From Candidatus Avelusimicrobium vaccinum (GTDB lineage: Bacteria; Elusimicrobiota; Elusimicrobia; Elusimicrobiales; Elusimicrobiaceae): a stretch of 47,739 nt of DNA. The stretch covers positions 1 to 47,739 of the forward strand of contig CADBIY010000009.1 of assembly GCA_902794895.1 (NCBI GenBank), in the 5' to 3' direction. Both the position numbers and the translations under genes were made by a program. This document shows, one piece after another, positions 7,359-15,952 of this stretch; position 1 is the first letter of the stretch, and each line of letters opens with the position of its first letter. Below the pieces are notes generated by a model that was not told the DNA's origin, ran no database searches, and saw only the letters and a program-made list of their open reading frames with translations.

Positions 7359-8489
7359 TTATTTTTTTTCGTAGAATTCGCGAATTGTATCACAGACCCG
7401 CGCTACTTGCTCCTCGGTAATTTCCGGGAACATCGGGATAGAAAGCACTTCCTTTGCCGCTTTTTCCGCTTGCGGATAATCTGTGGCTTTAAAGCCCAGG
7501 TGTTTATACGCCGGTTGCTTGTAGAGCGGAACCGGATAATAAACGGCAGAGCCGATACCGTGTTCTTTTAAATAGGCTTGTAATTCGTCACGGTGTTCGC
7601 AGCGAATCGTATAGACGTAATACGATTGGGAATATCCGGCCGGCGGAGTGGGAGGCAATACGACCGGTACTCCGGCAAGTCCTTCGGCATACCAGGCGGC
7701 GGCTTTGCGGCGTTTTTCCGTCCATTCTGCTAAATGCGGAAGTTTTACGCGCAAAATAGCGGCTTGGATTTCATCCATACGTAAAGTAGATCCTTCTAAA
7801 TCGTATTCGTACGCTTTGCCTAAAGCACGTCCGCTATGGCGCAACGAGCGGCAACGGGCGGCAATTTCATCATCATTAGTAGTAATACACCCGGCATCGC
7901 CGCAGGCACCTAAATTTTTGCTGGGATAAAAACTAAAACATCCGGCATCCCCGATACCGCCCACCATTACCCCGTCAGCCGTAGCCAAATGGGCTTGCGC
8001 GCAATCTTCAATTACTTTTAGTCCGTGTTCATTGGCCAAGTGCATGATGGCATCCATATTGGCCGGATAACCGTATAAATGTACGGGTAAAATGGCTTTT
8101 GTATTTTTGGTGATTTTGCGTTCTACGTCGGCCACATCAATATTGTAAGTAACGGGATCAATGTCGGCAAATACAAATTTGGCCCCCGTTAAAGAAACGG
8201 AAGAAGTCGTAGCAATAAAGGTAAACGGCGTAGTAATTACTTCATCGCCTTCCCCGATACCGGCGGCTTTAAGGGCAATTTGAATCGCACTCGCTCCCGA
8301 GGAACACGTAATACAATGTTTTACGCCAATTGTTTTAGCAAATTCGGCTTCGAATTGTTCGGTTTGCGGTCCCAACAGCCAATGCATGGAATTTAAGGCT
8401 TCGGTAGCGGCGGCATTAATTTCTTGCTTTAAAGAGTCATGTTGTTCTTTTAAGTTAAAAAGAGGAATTGGTTTTAGTTCATCTGTCAT
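7359..8489 (-). CDS. DegT/DnrJ/EryC1/StrS-family PLP aminotransferase
   Basis: Probable sugar aminotransferase that makes amino sugars on nucleotide-sugar carriers. Start chosen at the ATG giving [11 protein letters not shown] (376 residues), because the family begins there and AGGAG lies just upstream; the 38 extra in-frame residues before it would overlap the mgtC gene and look unrelated. Family motifs seen: [30 protein letters not shown] (PLP-ring aspartate) and [15 protein letters not shown], whose lysine forms the Schiff base. It lies 19 bp after mgtC on the same strand. The sugar is not identifiable from context. Confidence 0.88.
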   Translation of the reverse strand: MTDELKPIPLFNLKEQHDSLKQEINAAATEALNSMHWLLGPQTEQFEAEFAKTIGVKHCITCSSGASAIQIALKAAGIGEGDEVITTPFTFIATTSSVSLTGAKFVFADIDPVTYNIDVADVERKITKNTKAILPVHLYGYPANMDAIMHLANEHGLKVIEDCAQAHLATADGVMVGGIGDAGCFSFYPSKNLGACGDAGCITTNDDEIAARCRSLRHSGRALGKAYEYDLEGSTLRMDEIQAAILRVKLPHLAEWTEKRRKAAAWYAEGLAGVPVVLPPTPPAGYSQSYYVYTIRCEHRDELQAYLKEHGIGSAVYYPVPLYKQPAYKHLGFKATDYPQAEKAAKEVLSIPMFPEITEEQVARVCDTIREFYEKK

Positions 8490-8508
8490 AGCATCATTTT
8501 CTCCTAAA

Positions 8509-9138
8509 TTATTTATACAAACTATGTACTTGGGGCATAGCCAGTAATTCTTTCGTAATTTTTTGAAATTCTGTTTCGGTAAAAGTTGCAATAATATATA
8601 CATGGAAAAGGTTGTCTTGCTTGGTTACTTCTTGCTTGAGGACAGTAACATGTTGGCTTTCCAAGGAATAAGCAATTTTTTCGACGGTGTTCCAATTGGG
8701 TTCACAAACAATATTAATACTGTCGTAATGTCTTAACCCTTCTACCCATTTAATTGTTTTACGTGCACCGAGTTGAAACAGTAAAATCGCACAAGCGGTT
8801 AACATGGCTAAAATATATTGTCCATAGCCAATCGTCATCCCGATGGCAGCAACTAACCATACCCCAGCAGCCGTTGTTAAACCGGAAATTTTATTGCCGT
8901 CGCGCAAAATAGATCCGGCCCCAATAAAACCGACACCGGTTACTACTTGTGCCGCAATACGGCCCGGATCTCCGCCGAAGTGTCCCATATATTCCGATAA
9001 AATGGTAAAAAGCATGGCTCCCACACAGATAAGACAGTTGGTCGCGTATCCGGCCGGTTTATCGTGGTATTGGCGTTCCATGCCTAGAGCGCCGCCTAGT
9101 ACGATTGCAAGAAAAATCTTAGTTAAAATTTCTTCCAT
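8509..9138 (-). CDS. MgtC/SapB-family membrane protein
   Basis: A 209-residue inner-membrane protein with the MgtC N-terminal domain: [20 protein letters not shown], the cysteine-containing LICVGAMLF segment and the [11 protein letters not shown] loop, over about four transmembrane helices, then a soluble ACT-like C-terminal domain (about 145-209). MgtC proteins are linked to Mg2+ limitation, acid survival and ATP-synthase modulation in pathogens; the role in gut commensals is unclear. The ATG at 9138 has no Shine-Dalgarno but follows a good promoter by six bases, suggesting a leaderless mRNA. Confidence 0.88.
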   Translation of the reverse strand: MEEILTKIFLAIVLGGALGMERQYHDKPAGYATNCLICVGAMLFTILSEYMGHFGGDPGRIAAQVVTGVGFIGAGSILRDGNKISGLTTAAGVWLVAAIGMTIGYGQYILAMLTACAILLFQLGARKTIKWVEGLRHYDSINIVCEPNWNTVEKIAYSLESQHVTVLKQEVTKQDNLFHVYIIATFTETEFQKITKELLAMPQVHSLYK

Positions 9139-9144
9139 ATACTA

Positions 9145-9173
9145 ATCATACAATACGTAAGACGAAAAATCAA
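9145..9173 (-). promoter_or_regulatory. mgtC promoter, leaderless type
   Basis: On the minus strand: TTGATT (9168-9173), 17-bp spacer, TATGAT (9145-9150), six bases, then the mgtC ATG (9138). With normal -10 to +1 spacing the transcript would begin at the start codon. Confidence 0.65.
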
Positions 9174-9403
9174 ACATATGGGCTATGTTTAACGATCTGT
9201 GTGCGGACTGTTTTTGAAGGGTTTAGTCTATATAAACAACTAAATCTAACCATTTCCCAGCAATTTACAGTCCAATCCATATCATCACTTAAATCCTGTT
9301 TTTTTGTCCGTTATCAGATGCTATGCTGGGGCACAACTCCTTAATAACAATCTTTTTTATAACGATATGATAGCGGTTTTATTAGAAACACCAGGTTCAA
9401 AAA
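9174..9403. other. Intergenic region with no recognised feature
   Basis: Between mgtC and the barrel gene terminator. No ORF with a ribosome site, no tRNA-like fold and no repeat of note was seen; only a weak TTTAGT/ACTAAA inverted repeat near 9220-9246. Confidence 0.4.
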
Positions 9404-9433
9404 AAAGACTGCCGTTTGGTAGCGGCAGTCTTT
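9396..9433 (-). terminator. Rho-independent terminator of the OM barrel gene
   Basis: Minus-strand stem of 11 bp (9433-9423 with 9414-9404) around an 8-nt loop, followed by a run of T residues (complement of the A-run at 9399-9406). It lies 20 bp after the stop of the gene at 9454. Confidence 0.88.
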
Positions 9434-9453
9434 AAAAGTAAAGGTCGAACCGA

Positions 9454-10074
9454 TTAGAAACGGCAGCCCAGTTTTAACATCACGAGAAAATGATGATAAC
9501 GGCTTTTACCGAAAGCATCTTTAAACTCATCAGCGGCTTCGATGAGATAATAGCGGCCTTCTACGCCAAAGATGATTGTTTCATCAATGTCAAATTCCAA
9601 TCCTAAACCGAGCATTTGTGCCAGGTCGGTTCCGTCCGTAGTAAGGTGGGAACCGTCGCTATTTTTCTTGCGGGCGAATGTATGCCCAATCCCGGCCCCG
9701 AAAGGAATGTACAAGCGGGTTGCTTGAGAAGGGAAGAAACTAAAACGTCCGGTTACAAGCCCGGTTGCAATCCCGGTGCGGTAGTAAGATTTGGCTGCAT
9801 CCTTTTCGCCATCTCCTAATTGGGCATAGTTAGCATCCAATCCTACACCGAAAAAAGGAACAATGTTGCGGGTAAAACCAATCCCGGCAGTCCATCCGGT
9901 AGTTCCTAATTTGTTACCGTGCGGTTCCCAATTATCTTGTGGTAACACCATGCCGCCATACAACTCTACACGGGTTGTATTTTTGCGCAAGCCATATTCT
10001 TGCAAGCCATAGTAGTCTTGCGCAATGGCGGGTACAGCGATCAGTAAAGCACACATCACTAATAATTTTTTCAT
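9454..10074 (-). CDS. Outer-membrane beta-barrel protein (opacity/OmpW-like)
   Basis: A 206-residue secreted protein. The signal peptide MKKLLVMCALLIAVPAIAQ ends with an AIA-type cleavage site; the remainder alternates hydrophobic and polar residues as in an eight-stranded barrel and ends in an aromatic residue (KLGCRF), the usual BAM recognition end. The YIPFGAGIGHTFA and FGVEGRYYLIEA segments are shared with the protein at 13655, so the two are paralogues. AAGGAG precedes the ATG and it is monocistronic with its own promoter and terminator. Function beyond an OM location is unknown. Confidence 0.75.
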   Translation of the reverse strand: MKKLLVMCALLIAVPAIAQDYYGLQEYGLRKNTTRVELYGGMVLPQDNWEPHGNKLGTTGWTAGIGFTRNIVPFFGVGLDANYAQLGDGEKDAAKSYYRTGIATGLVTGRFSFFPSQATRLYIPFGAGIGHTFARKKNSDGSHLTTDGTDLAQMLGLGLEFDIDETIIFGVEGRYYLIEAADEFKDAFGKSRYHHFLVMLKLGCRF

Positions 10075-10102
10075 AAGACTCCTTAAAATAGAATTCTATT
10101 AT

Positions 10103-10131
10103 ATTGTAAAAATTTTAGGTTATTTTGACAA
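10103..10131 (-). promoter_or_regulatory. Promoter of the OM barrel gene
   Basis: Minus strand TTGTCA (10126-10131), 17-bp spacer, TACAAT (10103-10108), about 28 bp before the ATG, which has an AAGGAG site. It is divergent from the csgG-like promoter, 25 bp apart. Confidence 0.6.
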
Positions 10132-10154
10132 TACATGTATCTTTAGAAGGATCC

Positions 10155-10184
10155 TTGGGTAGTATGCTTTAAAAATTATATAAT
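10155..10184 (+). promoter_or_regulatory. Promoter of the CsgG-like lipoprotein gene, leaderless type
   Basis: TTGGGT (10155-10160), 18-bp spacer, TATAAT (10179-10184), six bases, then ATG (10191). No Shine-Dalgarno is present between them. Confidence 0.65.
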
Positions 10185-10190
10185 AACCCT

Positions 10191-10871
10191 ATGAGAAAAT
10201 TTTTATTTCTTTTGTGCACGTTAAGCAGTTTGTTTTTGGGATGTACCCCTAAAACAGTGATTAGCCCGTCGTACAATTTTGATCAGATGAACCGTATAGG
10301 TATTATGTCCTTTACGACACCGTGGTCAAGCGTGCAAGGGGTAGAAAATTTATTTGCTAAATATTTAATACGTTCCGGCTTTAAAGTAGTGGAGCGTGCC
10401 CAGTTAGAAAGTATCCTGCAGGAACACGGATTATCTGTTTCGGGGCATCTATTACCGGAAACTACCCGTGAAATCGGCCGAATTTTAGGGGTGGATGCTA
10501 TTTTAATCGGGGAAGTGAGTTCTTACTCGCCACCCCGTACGGAAATGACCACCACTACTTCGCGCCGGACGGAATCTCGGCCGGTCTATACCGAAGAGAT
10601 CGTTACGTTACCGGACGGAACAAAAACCAGTTATATGCGCAACTCGGGTACACAAATAATGCGGTCTATGGATGTGCGCCCAACTTCATATACAATCAAT
10701 GCGCAAGTGGGCGTGATTGCTAAACTGGTAGATGTGGAAACGGGGGAAATTGTTTGGATCGGTTCTTTAAATGAATCTTCCGGTAATGCATTGGATGCGG
10801 CGGATATGATCGCTCGCCGTTTAGTTAAAAGTTTTACAAAAGAACTGGCAAAACTTCAGGAGCAGCAATGA
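10191..10871 (+). CDS. CsgG/HfaB-like lipoprotein
   Basis: A 226-residue lipoprotein with a lipobox ending at C18 (SLFLGC). The body resembles the CsgG family: an N-terminal GIMSFTTPW strand, FAKYLIRSGFKVVERAQLESIL and IGRILGVDAILIGEVSSY, the usual CsgG core for curli-type secretion channels and related OM assembly proteins. It lacks neighbours of a curli operon, so it could equally be one of the many solitary CsgG-like lipoproteins that stabilise envelope complexes. A Thr/Arg-rich insertion lies near residues 120-135. It overlaps the next gene by 4 bp. The family call is good, the function is unknown. Confidence 0.75.
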   Translation: MRKFLFLLCTLSSLFLGCTPKTVISPSYNFDQMNRIGIMSFTTPWSSVQGVENLFAKYLIRSGFKVVERAQLESILQEHGLSVSGHLLPETTREIGRILGVDAILIGEVSSYSPPRTEMTTTTSRRTESRPVYTEEIVTLPDGTKTSYMRNSGTQIMRSMDVRPTSYTINAQVGVIAKLVDVETGEIVWIGSLNESSGNALDAADMIARRLVKSFTKELAKLQEQQ

Positions 10872-11119
10872 AGGAACAGCCCGGTTTTTTCGCCCAGCAA
10901 TCCGTGGAGGTACTAACAAAAGTTTTTTTTGCGTTAGTTAAAATGACGTTTGTTTTATTAGTATTGGTTGTTGGAGCATTAGTGGCGGCACAAAGTTCGG
11001 TTGCACCCGTAAGCGTGCGATTGCTGACTTCTTATGGCATAGAGTATGCAGTATTTACGCTAAAACCGATTCGCCCGTATTTTCCCGCTCCTTATCTGGT
11101 AGAAATTGAAACACATTAA
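10868..11119 (+). CDS. Small single-pass membrane protein, unknown
   Basis: An 83-residue protein not recognised. One long hydrophobic segment (about residues 20-42, VFFALVKMTFVLLVLVVGALVAA) is followed by a short extramembrane tail rich in Pro and Tyr. Start/stop ATGA overlap with the csgG-like lipoprotein gene implies translational coupling, and serS starts 11 bp later. A partner role with the lipoprotein is an inference from the overlap only. Confidence 0.6.
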   Translation: MKEQPGFFAQQSVEVLTKVFFALVKMTFVLLVLVVGALVAAQSSVAPVSVRLLTSYGIEYAVFTLKPIRPYFPAPYLVEIETH

Positions 11120-11130
11120 AAGAGGCATAT

Positions 11131-12420
11131 ATGTTAGACATTAAACAAATCGTTGCAAACCCGGAAGAAGTAAAAAGACGTCTTTCCTTGCGTAAGCCGG
11201 AATTGGCTTTACAAATTGATGAAGTGTTACATAAATATACAGCCTATAAGGCAGTTTTGGCACAAGTGGAAGAATTGCGTGCCAAACGTAATGAGATGTC
11301 TAAATCTATCGGCAAAATAAAAAAAGAACAAGGCGACGAAGCCGCCAAAGTGGCTATGGCCGAAGTGGGCAAACTCAAAGAAGAAATGACCGCTAAAGAA
11401 GCGGAAATGGAACCCCTTAAAAACGCCATTGATGATCTCTTGCTTTCCATTCCCAATTTACCGAATGAAAAAATCCCGGTCGGCACCAGCGACGCGGACA
11501 ACCCGGAAGTTATTCCCTGCACCATTCCCTTGCCGAAATTTGATTTTAAACCGCTGGACCACCAAGCCGTCGGCGAAAAATTAGGAATTTTGGATTTTGA
11601 AGCCGCCGCCGCGCTGTCCGGCAGCCGGTTTGCTTTGTTCAAAGGCGACGGGGCCCGCTTGGAACGTGCTATTATTGCCTTTATGCTGGACTTGCACGCT
11701 AAAAAAGGATACACCGAAATTATGCCGCCGGTCATTGTAAACGAAAACATTTTAATCGGCACGGGGCAACTGCCTAAATTCCGCGAAGATATGTACGAAT
11801 TACTGGGCGAGCCGAAACAATTTTTAATTTCCACCGCCGAAATTCCGCTGACCAATTTAAACCGTATCCGCGTGGTGCCGGAAGCGGAATTACCGATTAA
11901 ACTAACGGCCTATTCTCCCTGTTTTCGCAAAGAATCCGGCGCGTACGGGAAAGACACGCGCGGGCTTATCCGCAACCACCAATTTGATAAAGTGGAACTG
12001 GTAATGCTTTCCAAGCCGGAAAATTCTTATGAAATGCTGGAGCAAATGGTGTCTGATGCACAAGACGTATTAAAAACGCTTGAAATACCGTACCACGTTG
12101 TAGAACTGTGCAGCGGGGATATTGGTTTTTCATCCGCCAAAACGTACGATATTGAAGTGTGGATGCCCAGCGAAAATAAATTCCGCGAAATTTCTTCCTG
12201 CTCCAACTGCTTGGACTTCCAGGCCCGCCGCATGGGTCTTCGCTTTAAAAACGCACAAGGTAAGCAAGAATATGTGCATACGTTAAACGGAAGCGGCTTA
12301 GCGGTCGGACGGACGTTTGCGGCTATTTTGGAAAACTTCCAACAGGCCGACGGCTCCGTCATTATCCCCAAAGCGTTGCGCCCGTATTTTGGCAAAGATA
12401 AAATTGAGGCCAAAAAATAA
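11131..12420 (+). CDS. serS: Seryl-tRNA synthetase
   Basis: Class II synthetase charging tRNA-Ser (and tRNA-Sec). The 429 residues are the normal length: an N-terminal long coiled-coil arm (about 30-105) that grips the tRNA long variable arm, then the catalytic core with motif 2 (CFRKESGAYGKDTRGLIRNHQF) and motif 3 (GLAVGRTFAAILENFQ). AGAGG precedes the ATG. G+C is higher here than in neighbours. The stop codon shares a base with the start of the following TPR gene. Confidence 0.97.
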   Translation: MLDIKQIVANPEEVKRRLSLRKPELALQIDEVLHKYTAYKAVLAQVEELRAKRNEMSKSIGKIKKEQGDEAAKVAMAEVGKLKEEMTAKEAEMEPLKNAIDDLLLSIPNLPNEKIPVGTSDADNPEVIPCTIPLPKFDFKPLDHQAVGEKLGILDFEAAAALSGSRFALFKGDGARLERAIIAFMLDLHAKKGYTEIMPPVIVNENILIGTGQLPKFREDMYELLGEPKQFLISTAEIPLTNLNRIRVVPEAELPIKLTAYSPCFRKESGAYGKDTRGLIRNHQFDKVELVMLSKPENSYEMLEQMVSDAQDVLKTLEIPYHVVELCSGDIGFSSAKTYDIEVWMPSENKFREISSCSNCLDFQARRMGLRFKNAQGKQEYVHTLNGSGLAVGRTFAAILENFQQADGSVIIPKALRPYFGKDKIEAKK

Positions 12421-13616
12421 TGCGTAAGGTGTTACCTATTTTAGTGGCGGTGATCTTTTGCATCACCGCCTTTTTACCCGGCTATGCGGAGATAAAACTT
12501 CCGCCGGATGTAATGCAACACGCACGGGAAGGGATTAACGGCGTATATAGTTTGGATTTTCCTACCGCCCAAAAAAATATCCAATGGGTGTTTAAAGAAT
12601 ACCCTGACCATCCGTTTGCCCATTTTGGCAACGCTATGATTGCTTGGAGCCGCTACGAATATGAGTTTGAAACCAGCGACGACAAACAACGCAAAGTGTT
12701 TGAAAAAATTTTAGATGATTCTATTTCCGGCATCCACCGTTGGATGAAAAAAAATCCGAAAGACCCCAACGCCTATATGGGCATTGGTGCGTTGTATGGG
12801 TTGCGTGCATTGTTTGCGATGCGTAACCGCAGTTGGGTAACGGCGTATTTCTCCGGTCGCAAAGCCATTAAAAATTTGGAAAAATCATTGGAACTGGACC
12901 CGACATATTATGATGCTTATTTTGGTTTAGGTATTTACCAGTATTTTGCCGGAACACTTCCGGCGGTAATTAAAGTGCTCGCTAAAATTGTAGCCATTAA
13001 AGGCAACCCGGACGAAGGTGTAAAACAACTTAATTTGGCCCGCGAAAAAGCCACTTTTACTTCAGATAGTGCCAAACTTATTTTAATTGAAGTACAAAAT
13101 ACGCGCGGCAGTAAATTCTACAATCCGGCAAAATCGCTGGAGTTCATCCGCCAGTTGCGGGCTAAATATCCCAATAACCCGTTGATGCGTTACGTAGAAG
13201 TAATTTGCTTGTACGAAACGGGCCAATTTGATGAAGTAACCGCACAGGCTAACGAGTTTTTAAACCTGATCGGCACCGATCCTTTTTATAAAGATATTTA
13301 TATTGCCCGCGCGTACACCGCGTTGGGAACTTCCCAAATGGCTAAAGGTAATTGGCAAGAAGCCCGCGAACTTTTTGAACAAGGTGCCGCGGCCGTAAAA
13401 AACCAAGAACCCAGCCGCTGGGGTGTGTGGAACGCGCTGCGTTTAGGGCAAGTTTATGATTTGCTGGGCGAGCGGAAAAAAGCATTGACACAATATAAAT
13501 ATGTGTTATCATTTAAGGATAAGTGGGGCTTTGATGAACGTGCAAAGGCGTTACTCAAAAAACCCTATGAAGTCCCGGCAGACGGAGTAGGCCCGCTGCC
13601 GCCGAAAGCAGAATAA
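12420..13616 (+). CDS. Secreted TPR-repeat protein
   Basis: A 398-residue protein with an N-terminal signal peptide (hydrophobic to about residue 22, ending near GYAE) and at least three tetratricopeptide-like helical repeats, for example PFAHFGNAMIAWSRYEYE, PTYYDAYFGLGIYQYFAG and GTSQMAKGNWQEARELFEQGA. Likely periplasmic and a protein-protein interaction scaffold. No enzymatic domain is visible. It starts on the last base of the serS stop codon, so it is coupled to serS, and it is followed by an OM barrel gene 38 bp later. Specific function is unknown. Confidence 0.75.
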   Translation: MRKVLPILVAVIFCITAFLPGYAEIKLPPDVMQHAREGINGVYSLDFPTAQKNIQWVFKEYPDHPFAHFGNAMIAWSRYEYEFETSDDKQRKVFEKILDDSISGIHRWMKKNPKDPNAYMGIGALYGLRALFAMRNRSWVTAYFSGRKAIKNLEKSLELDPTYYDAYFGLGIYQYFAGTLPAVIKVLAKIVAIKGNPDEGVKQLNLAREKATFTSDSAKLILIEVQNTRGSKFYNPAKSLEFIRQLRAKYPNNPLMRYVEVICLYETGQFDEVTAQANEFLNLIGTDPFYKDIYIARAYTALGTSQMAKGNWQEARELFEQGAAAVKNQEPSRWGVWNALRLGQVYDLLGERKKALTQYKYVLSFKDKWGFDERAKALLKKPYEVPADGVGPLPPKAE

Positions 13617-13654
13617 AAGTTCTGCTTCCCCAACATAACAAAAGGAGATAATAC

Positions 13655-14320
13655 ATGAAAAAACTATGGATGGTAGTAGGTTTTTGCTTGAGTTTAGCGG
13701 TTTTTTCAAACGCTCAAGGAATTGAAGCCGGCGATAATATGTTTAGTATGTTTGCCGGAGTTGGCGGTGGATTGCAAGATTCCGGCCTTAAATGGCAAGG
13801 GGAAACCGTAGATTGGGGAGCCGCGGGAGCGACGATTGGCCTTTCTTATATGGTGTTTCCGAGTGAGTATTTCGGTGTGGGTTTAGAAATTAATGACGGC
13901 ATCTTCGGGGACGAAGAACACGATGTCCATACGGGCGGCAATCATTATGAAATGGAAAACGCTATGAACGTTTTTAATGCCATGGCTTCCTTCCGTTTCA
14001 ATTTTAATCCGCAATCGCGCGTACGCTTTTATATCCCGTTCGGGGGTGGGTTATCTTCTTCCACCGGTGTAATTAAACAAACCATAAACGGTTGGGAAAA
14101 GACGGATAGAGCCAACTACAATTCGCTGGGTTGGTTTGCCGGCGCGGGTTTAGAAATTGCCATCGGGTCCGAAGGGCGTTGGGCCTTAGGCGCGGAAGGA
14201 CGCTATAATGCCTTCCAATATGATACCGATAAGTTAATGCAAAAAGTCGGAACAACCGGAGTCGGTAAAAAAGACTACAGTTATGTTTCAGTTGCTTTTA
14301 AAGCCAGTTATCGCTTCTAA
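13655..14320 (+). CDS. Outer-membrane beta-barrel protein, paralogue of the 9454 protein
   Basis: A 221-residue protein with signal peptide MKKLWMVVGFCLSLAVFSNAQ and a C-terminal aromatic end (FKASYRF) typical of barrels. It shares the YIPFG-G-G and LGAEGRYNAFQ blocks with the minus-strand protein at 9454. AAAGGAG lies before the ATG, and a strong terminator follows. Location is inferred as outer membrane; ligand or transport role unknown. Confidence 0.75.
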   Translation: MKKLWMVVGFCLSLAVFSNAQGIEAGDNMFSMFAGVGGGLQDSGLKWQGETVDWGAAGATIGLSYMVFPSEYFGVGLEINDGIFGDEEHDVHTGGNHYEMENAMNVFNAMASFRFNFNPQSRVRFYIPFGGGLSSSTGVIKQTINGWEKTDRANYNSLGWFAGAGLEIAIGSEGRWALGAEGRYNAFQYDTDKLMQKVGTTGVGKKDYSYVSVAFKASYRF

Positions 14321-14336
14321 CTAAAATCAGAAAAAT

Positions 14337-14368
14337 AAAACCCCGGGGTTATTGCCCCGGGGTTTTTT
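14337..14368. terminator. Bidirectional terminator between barrel gene and speB
   Basis: Perfect stem AAAACCCCGGGG (14337-14348) with CCCCGGGGTTTT (14355-14366), six-base loop, T-run on the right and the complementary T-run on the left strand. It serves both convergent genes. Confidence 0.93.
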
Positions 14369-14380
14369 GTTAGAAAAATT

Positions 14381-15259
14381 TTATTTTTTCTTAACAGCCA
14401 AATATCCCATTAAGCGGTAAATTAACTTAGAAACGTTAAATTCCGTAATAGGATCTGCTTTGCGTTGGCAGGCTTCCACCACGTCAACTGCTACGATTTT
14501 TTTATGCTTAATTACTTCGCGGAACAAATCCAACGCTTCATACCACATAAATCCGCCGGGTTGCGGTGTGCCGGTAGCCGGAATGACGGACGGATCAAAC
14601 CCGTCCACATCAATCGTGATATATACGGTATCGGTTAGTTTTTTTAATACTTGCGGAATGAGTTTTTTTACATCCCGGTTTTCGTGCATTAAAAAAGTGG
14701 TTACTTTGCCGGCGTTGCAGTATTTTTTTTCTTCGCTGGCTACACTGCGGATGCCCACTTGTACCACCGGTACTTGGCGCGAGGCCGGATACAAGGCACA
14801 CGCGTGCGATTTGGGAGTGCCTTCGAAGGTTTCGCGCAAGTCGGCATGGGCATCAAAGTGCAGGATACTCAAATTCTTATATTTTTCAATATAAGGTTGT
14901 GCCAACGCTTGCGTAACGGTATGTTCGCCGCCAATATAAAACGGAATTGCTTTATATTGCATTAAGTTGCGTACGGTTTTATCAATATTTTTAAAAACAG
15001 TATTGGTGGAACCTTTGCAGTTAACGGCGGGTTGTGTATTAATGCCCAGTTCCCAAGTTTCCGTTTTGGTTTCTTCGTCCCAAAGTTCAATTTGGGTAGA
15101 GGCTTCAATTACCGCGGCAGGGCCTTTGGCAGTACCATGCCCGTAACAAACCGTTTTTTCAAACGGTACAGGCACGACTACGAATTTACAAAGGGGCAGA
15201 GAACTTGTTTTGCTCTCTAGCCCCATAAACTTATCGGTTTGTACGTTATCTTCGCTCAC
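14381..15259 (-). CDS. speB: Agmatinase
   Basis: Ureohydrolase family enzyme converting agmatine to putrescine plus urea with a binuclear Mn centre. The 292 residues contain all metal ligands: GGEHT (H113), HFDAHADLR (D136, H138, D140) and TIDVDGFDP (D217, D219). Agmatinase rather than arginase is favoured because the gene follows an arginine decarboxylase with a 16-bp gap on the same strand. The start is GTG at 15259 with a GGACGAG-like site upstream; the next in-frame ATG is 11 codons later. A bidirectional terminator lies just after the stop. Confidence 0.92.
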   Translation of the reverse strand: MSEDNVQTDKFMGLESKTSSLPLCKFVVVPVPFEKTVCYGHGTAKGPAAVIEASTQIELWDEETKTETWELGINTQPAVNCKGSTNTVFKNIDKTVRNLMQYKAIPFYIGGEHTVTQALAQPYIEKYKNLSILHFDAHADLRETFEGTPKSHACALYPASRQVPVVQVGIRSVASEEKKYCNAGKVTTFLMHENRDVKKLIPQVLKKLTDTVYITIDVDGFDPSVIPATGTPQPGGFMWYEALDLFREVIKHKKIVAVDVVEACQRKADPITEFNVSKLIYRLMGYLAVKKK

Positions 15260-15275
15260 AACTCGTCCGTGTTAA

Positions 15276-15842
15276 TTAACTGACAAATACGGCCGCGGCA
15301 ATAACGGTTGTCCAAACACCGTTGGCGCATACGGCAGATTGGGTAATGTTGGAAGTGCGGACAATTTTGCCGCTCATTTTCCAAATTTCTTCTTTTTGAT
15401 CCCAAGTCGTATCGTTATCAAAATCCACCCCTAAGGTGGTGGACAGCATCAAGGCTGCCAAATCTTCCGCGTAGTCGCCGGCTTGTTTGTCGGTTTCGCC
15501 GAAACTATGGTGTTCAGACAGATACCCGTGGTGGGTTCTGTCTTTCGGAATGGCCACCCCAACGGAAGCCGCAATCATACGGCGGTATTCGTTGCTGGTA
15601 TTTCTGCTAATTACGCAGTGCAGAATTTGGCCCGGGTGCAGTTTTTTGATTCCTTTTTCAACGGGAATTGTTTTGCATCCGGGAGGAAAAATACTGGAAA
15701 CAGGCACCAAATTATAACTGGCAATCTTGGCGTCGCGCAAGGCTTCTTCAAAGCTTGCGAGTTTTTCTTTATGTCTACCGATTCCTTTGGTAAGGAATAT
15801 TTCTTTAGGTACAAACGCTTCGTACATGGTTGTTTTTTCCAC
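15276..15842 (-). CDS. pdaD: Pyruvoyl-dependent arginine decarboxylase
   Basis: Converts arginine to agmatine using a pyruvoyl group made by self-cleavage, as in archaeal and chlamydial enzymes. The 188-residue size fits. The self-processing Ser-Ser is visible in [12 protein letters not shown] (S49-S50), giving a beta chain and an alpha chain beginning with pyruvoyl. The later [17 protein letters not shown] and YAEDLAALM blocks are also family features. GTG at 15842 has AAGGA four bases upstream; ATG at 15827 is an alternative start. With speB it makes the two-step arginine to putrescine route, which can also consume protons as an acid-resistance device. Confidence 0.93.
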   Translation of the reverse strand: MEKTTMYEAFVPKEIFLTKGIGRHKEKLASFEEALRDAKIASYNLVPVSSIFPPGCKTIPVEKGIKKLHPGQILHCVISRNTSNEYRRMIAASVGVAIPKDRTHHGYLSEHHSFGETDKQAGDYAEDLAALMLSTTLGVDFDNDTTWDQKEEIWKMSGKIVRTSNITQSAVCANGVWTTVIAAAVFVS

Positions 15843-15876
15843 TCATTCCTTTTTAGAATAATTTGAGTATGTATAT

Positions 15877-15903
15877 ATTATAACAAATAACCCCTTTTGT
15901 AAA
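15877..15903 (-). promoter_or_regulatory. pdaD-speB promoter (tentative)
   Basis: Minus strand TATAAT at 15877-15882 with a TTTACA at 15898-15903 (15-bp spacer, a little short), about 35 bp before the GTG start. It is divergent from the M3 peptidase promoter. Confidence 0.4.
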
Positions 15904-15940
15904 CGGTATTTTTAATTTTTTATTTCTTTTTGATAAATGC

Positions 15941-15946
15941 TATGAT
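15941..15946 (+). promoter_or_regulatory. -10 element of the M3 peptidase gene, leaderless type
   Basis: TATGAT ends six bases before the ATG at 15953. No convincing -35 (only T-rich sequence near 15918) and no Shine-Dalgarno. Confidence 0.45.
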
Positions 15947-15952
15947 ATGGGT

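Noticed and set aside
7359-8603. Long form of the DegT aminotransferase (414 residues)
   Set aside because: The 38 extra N-terminal residues overlap mgtC, are unlike the family and lack a ribosome site; the MTDELK start has one.
11244-11855. 203-residue minus-strand ORF
   Set aside because: Lies wholly antisense to serS, whose conserved motifs are complete; Ser/Pro-rich composition is typical of a shadow frame.
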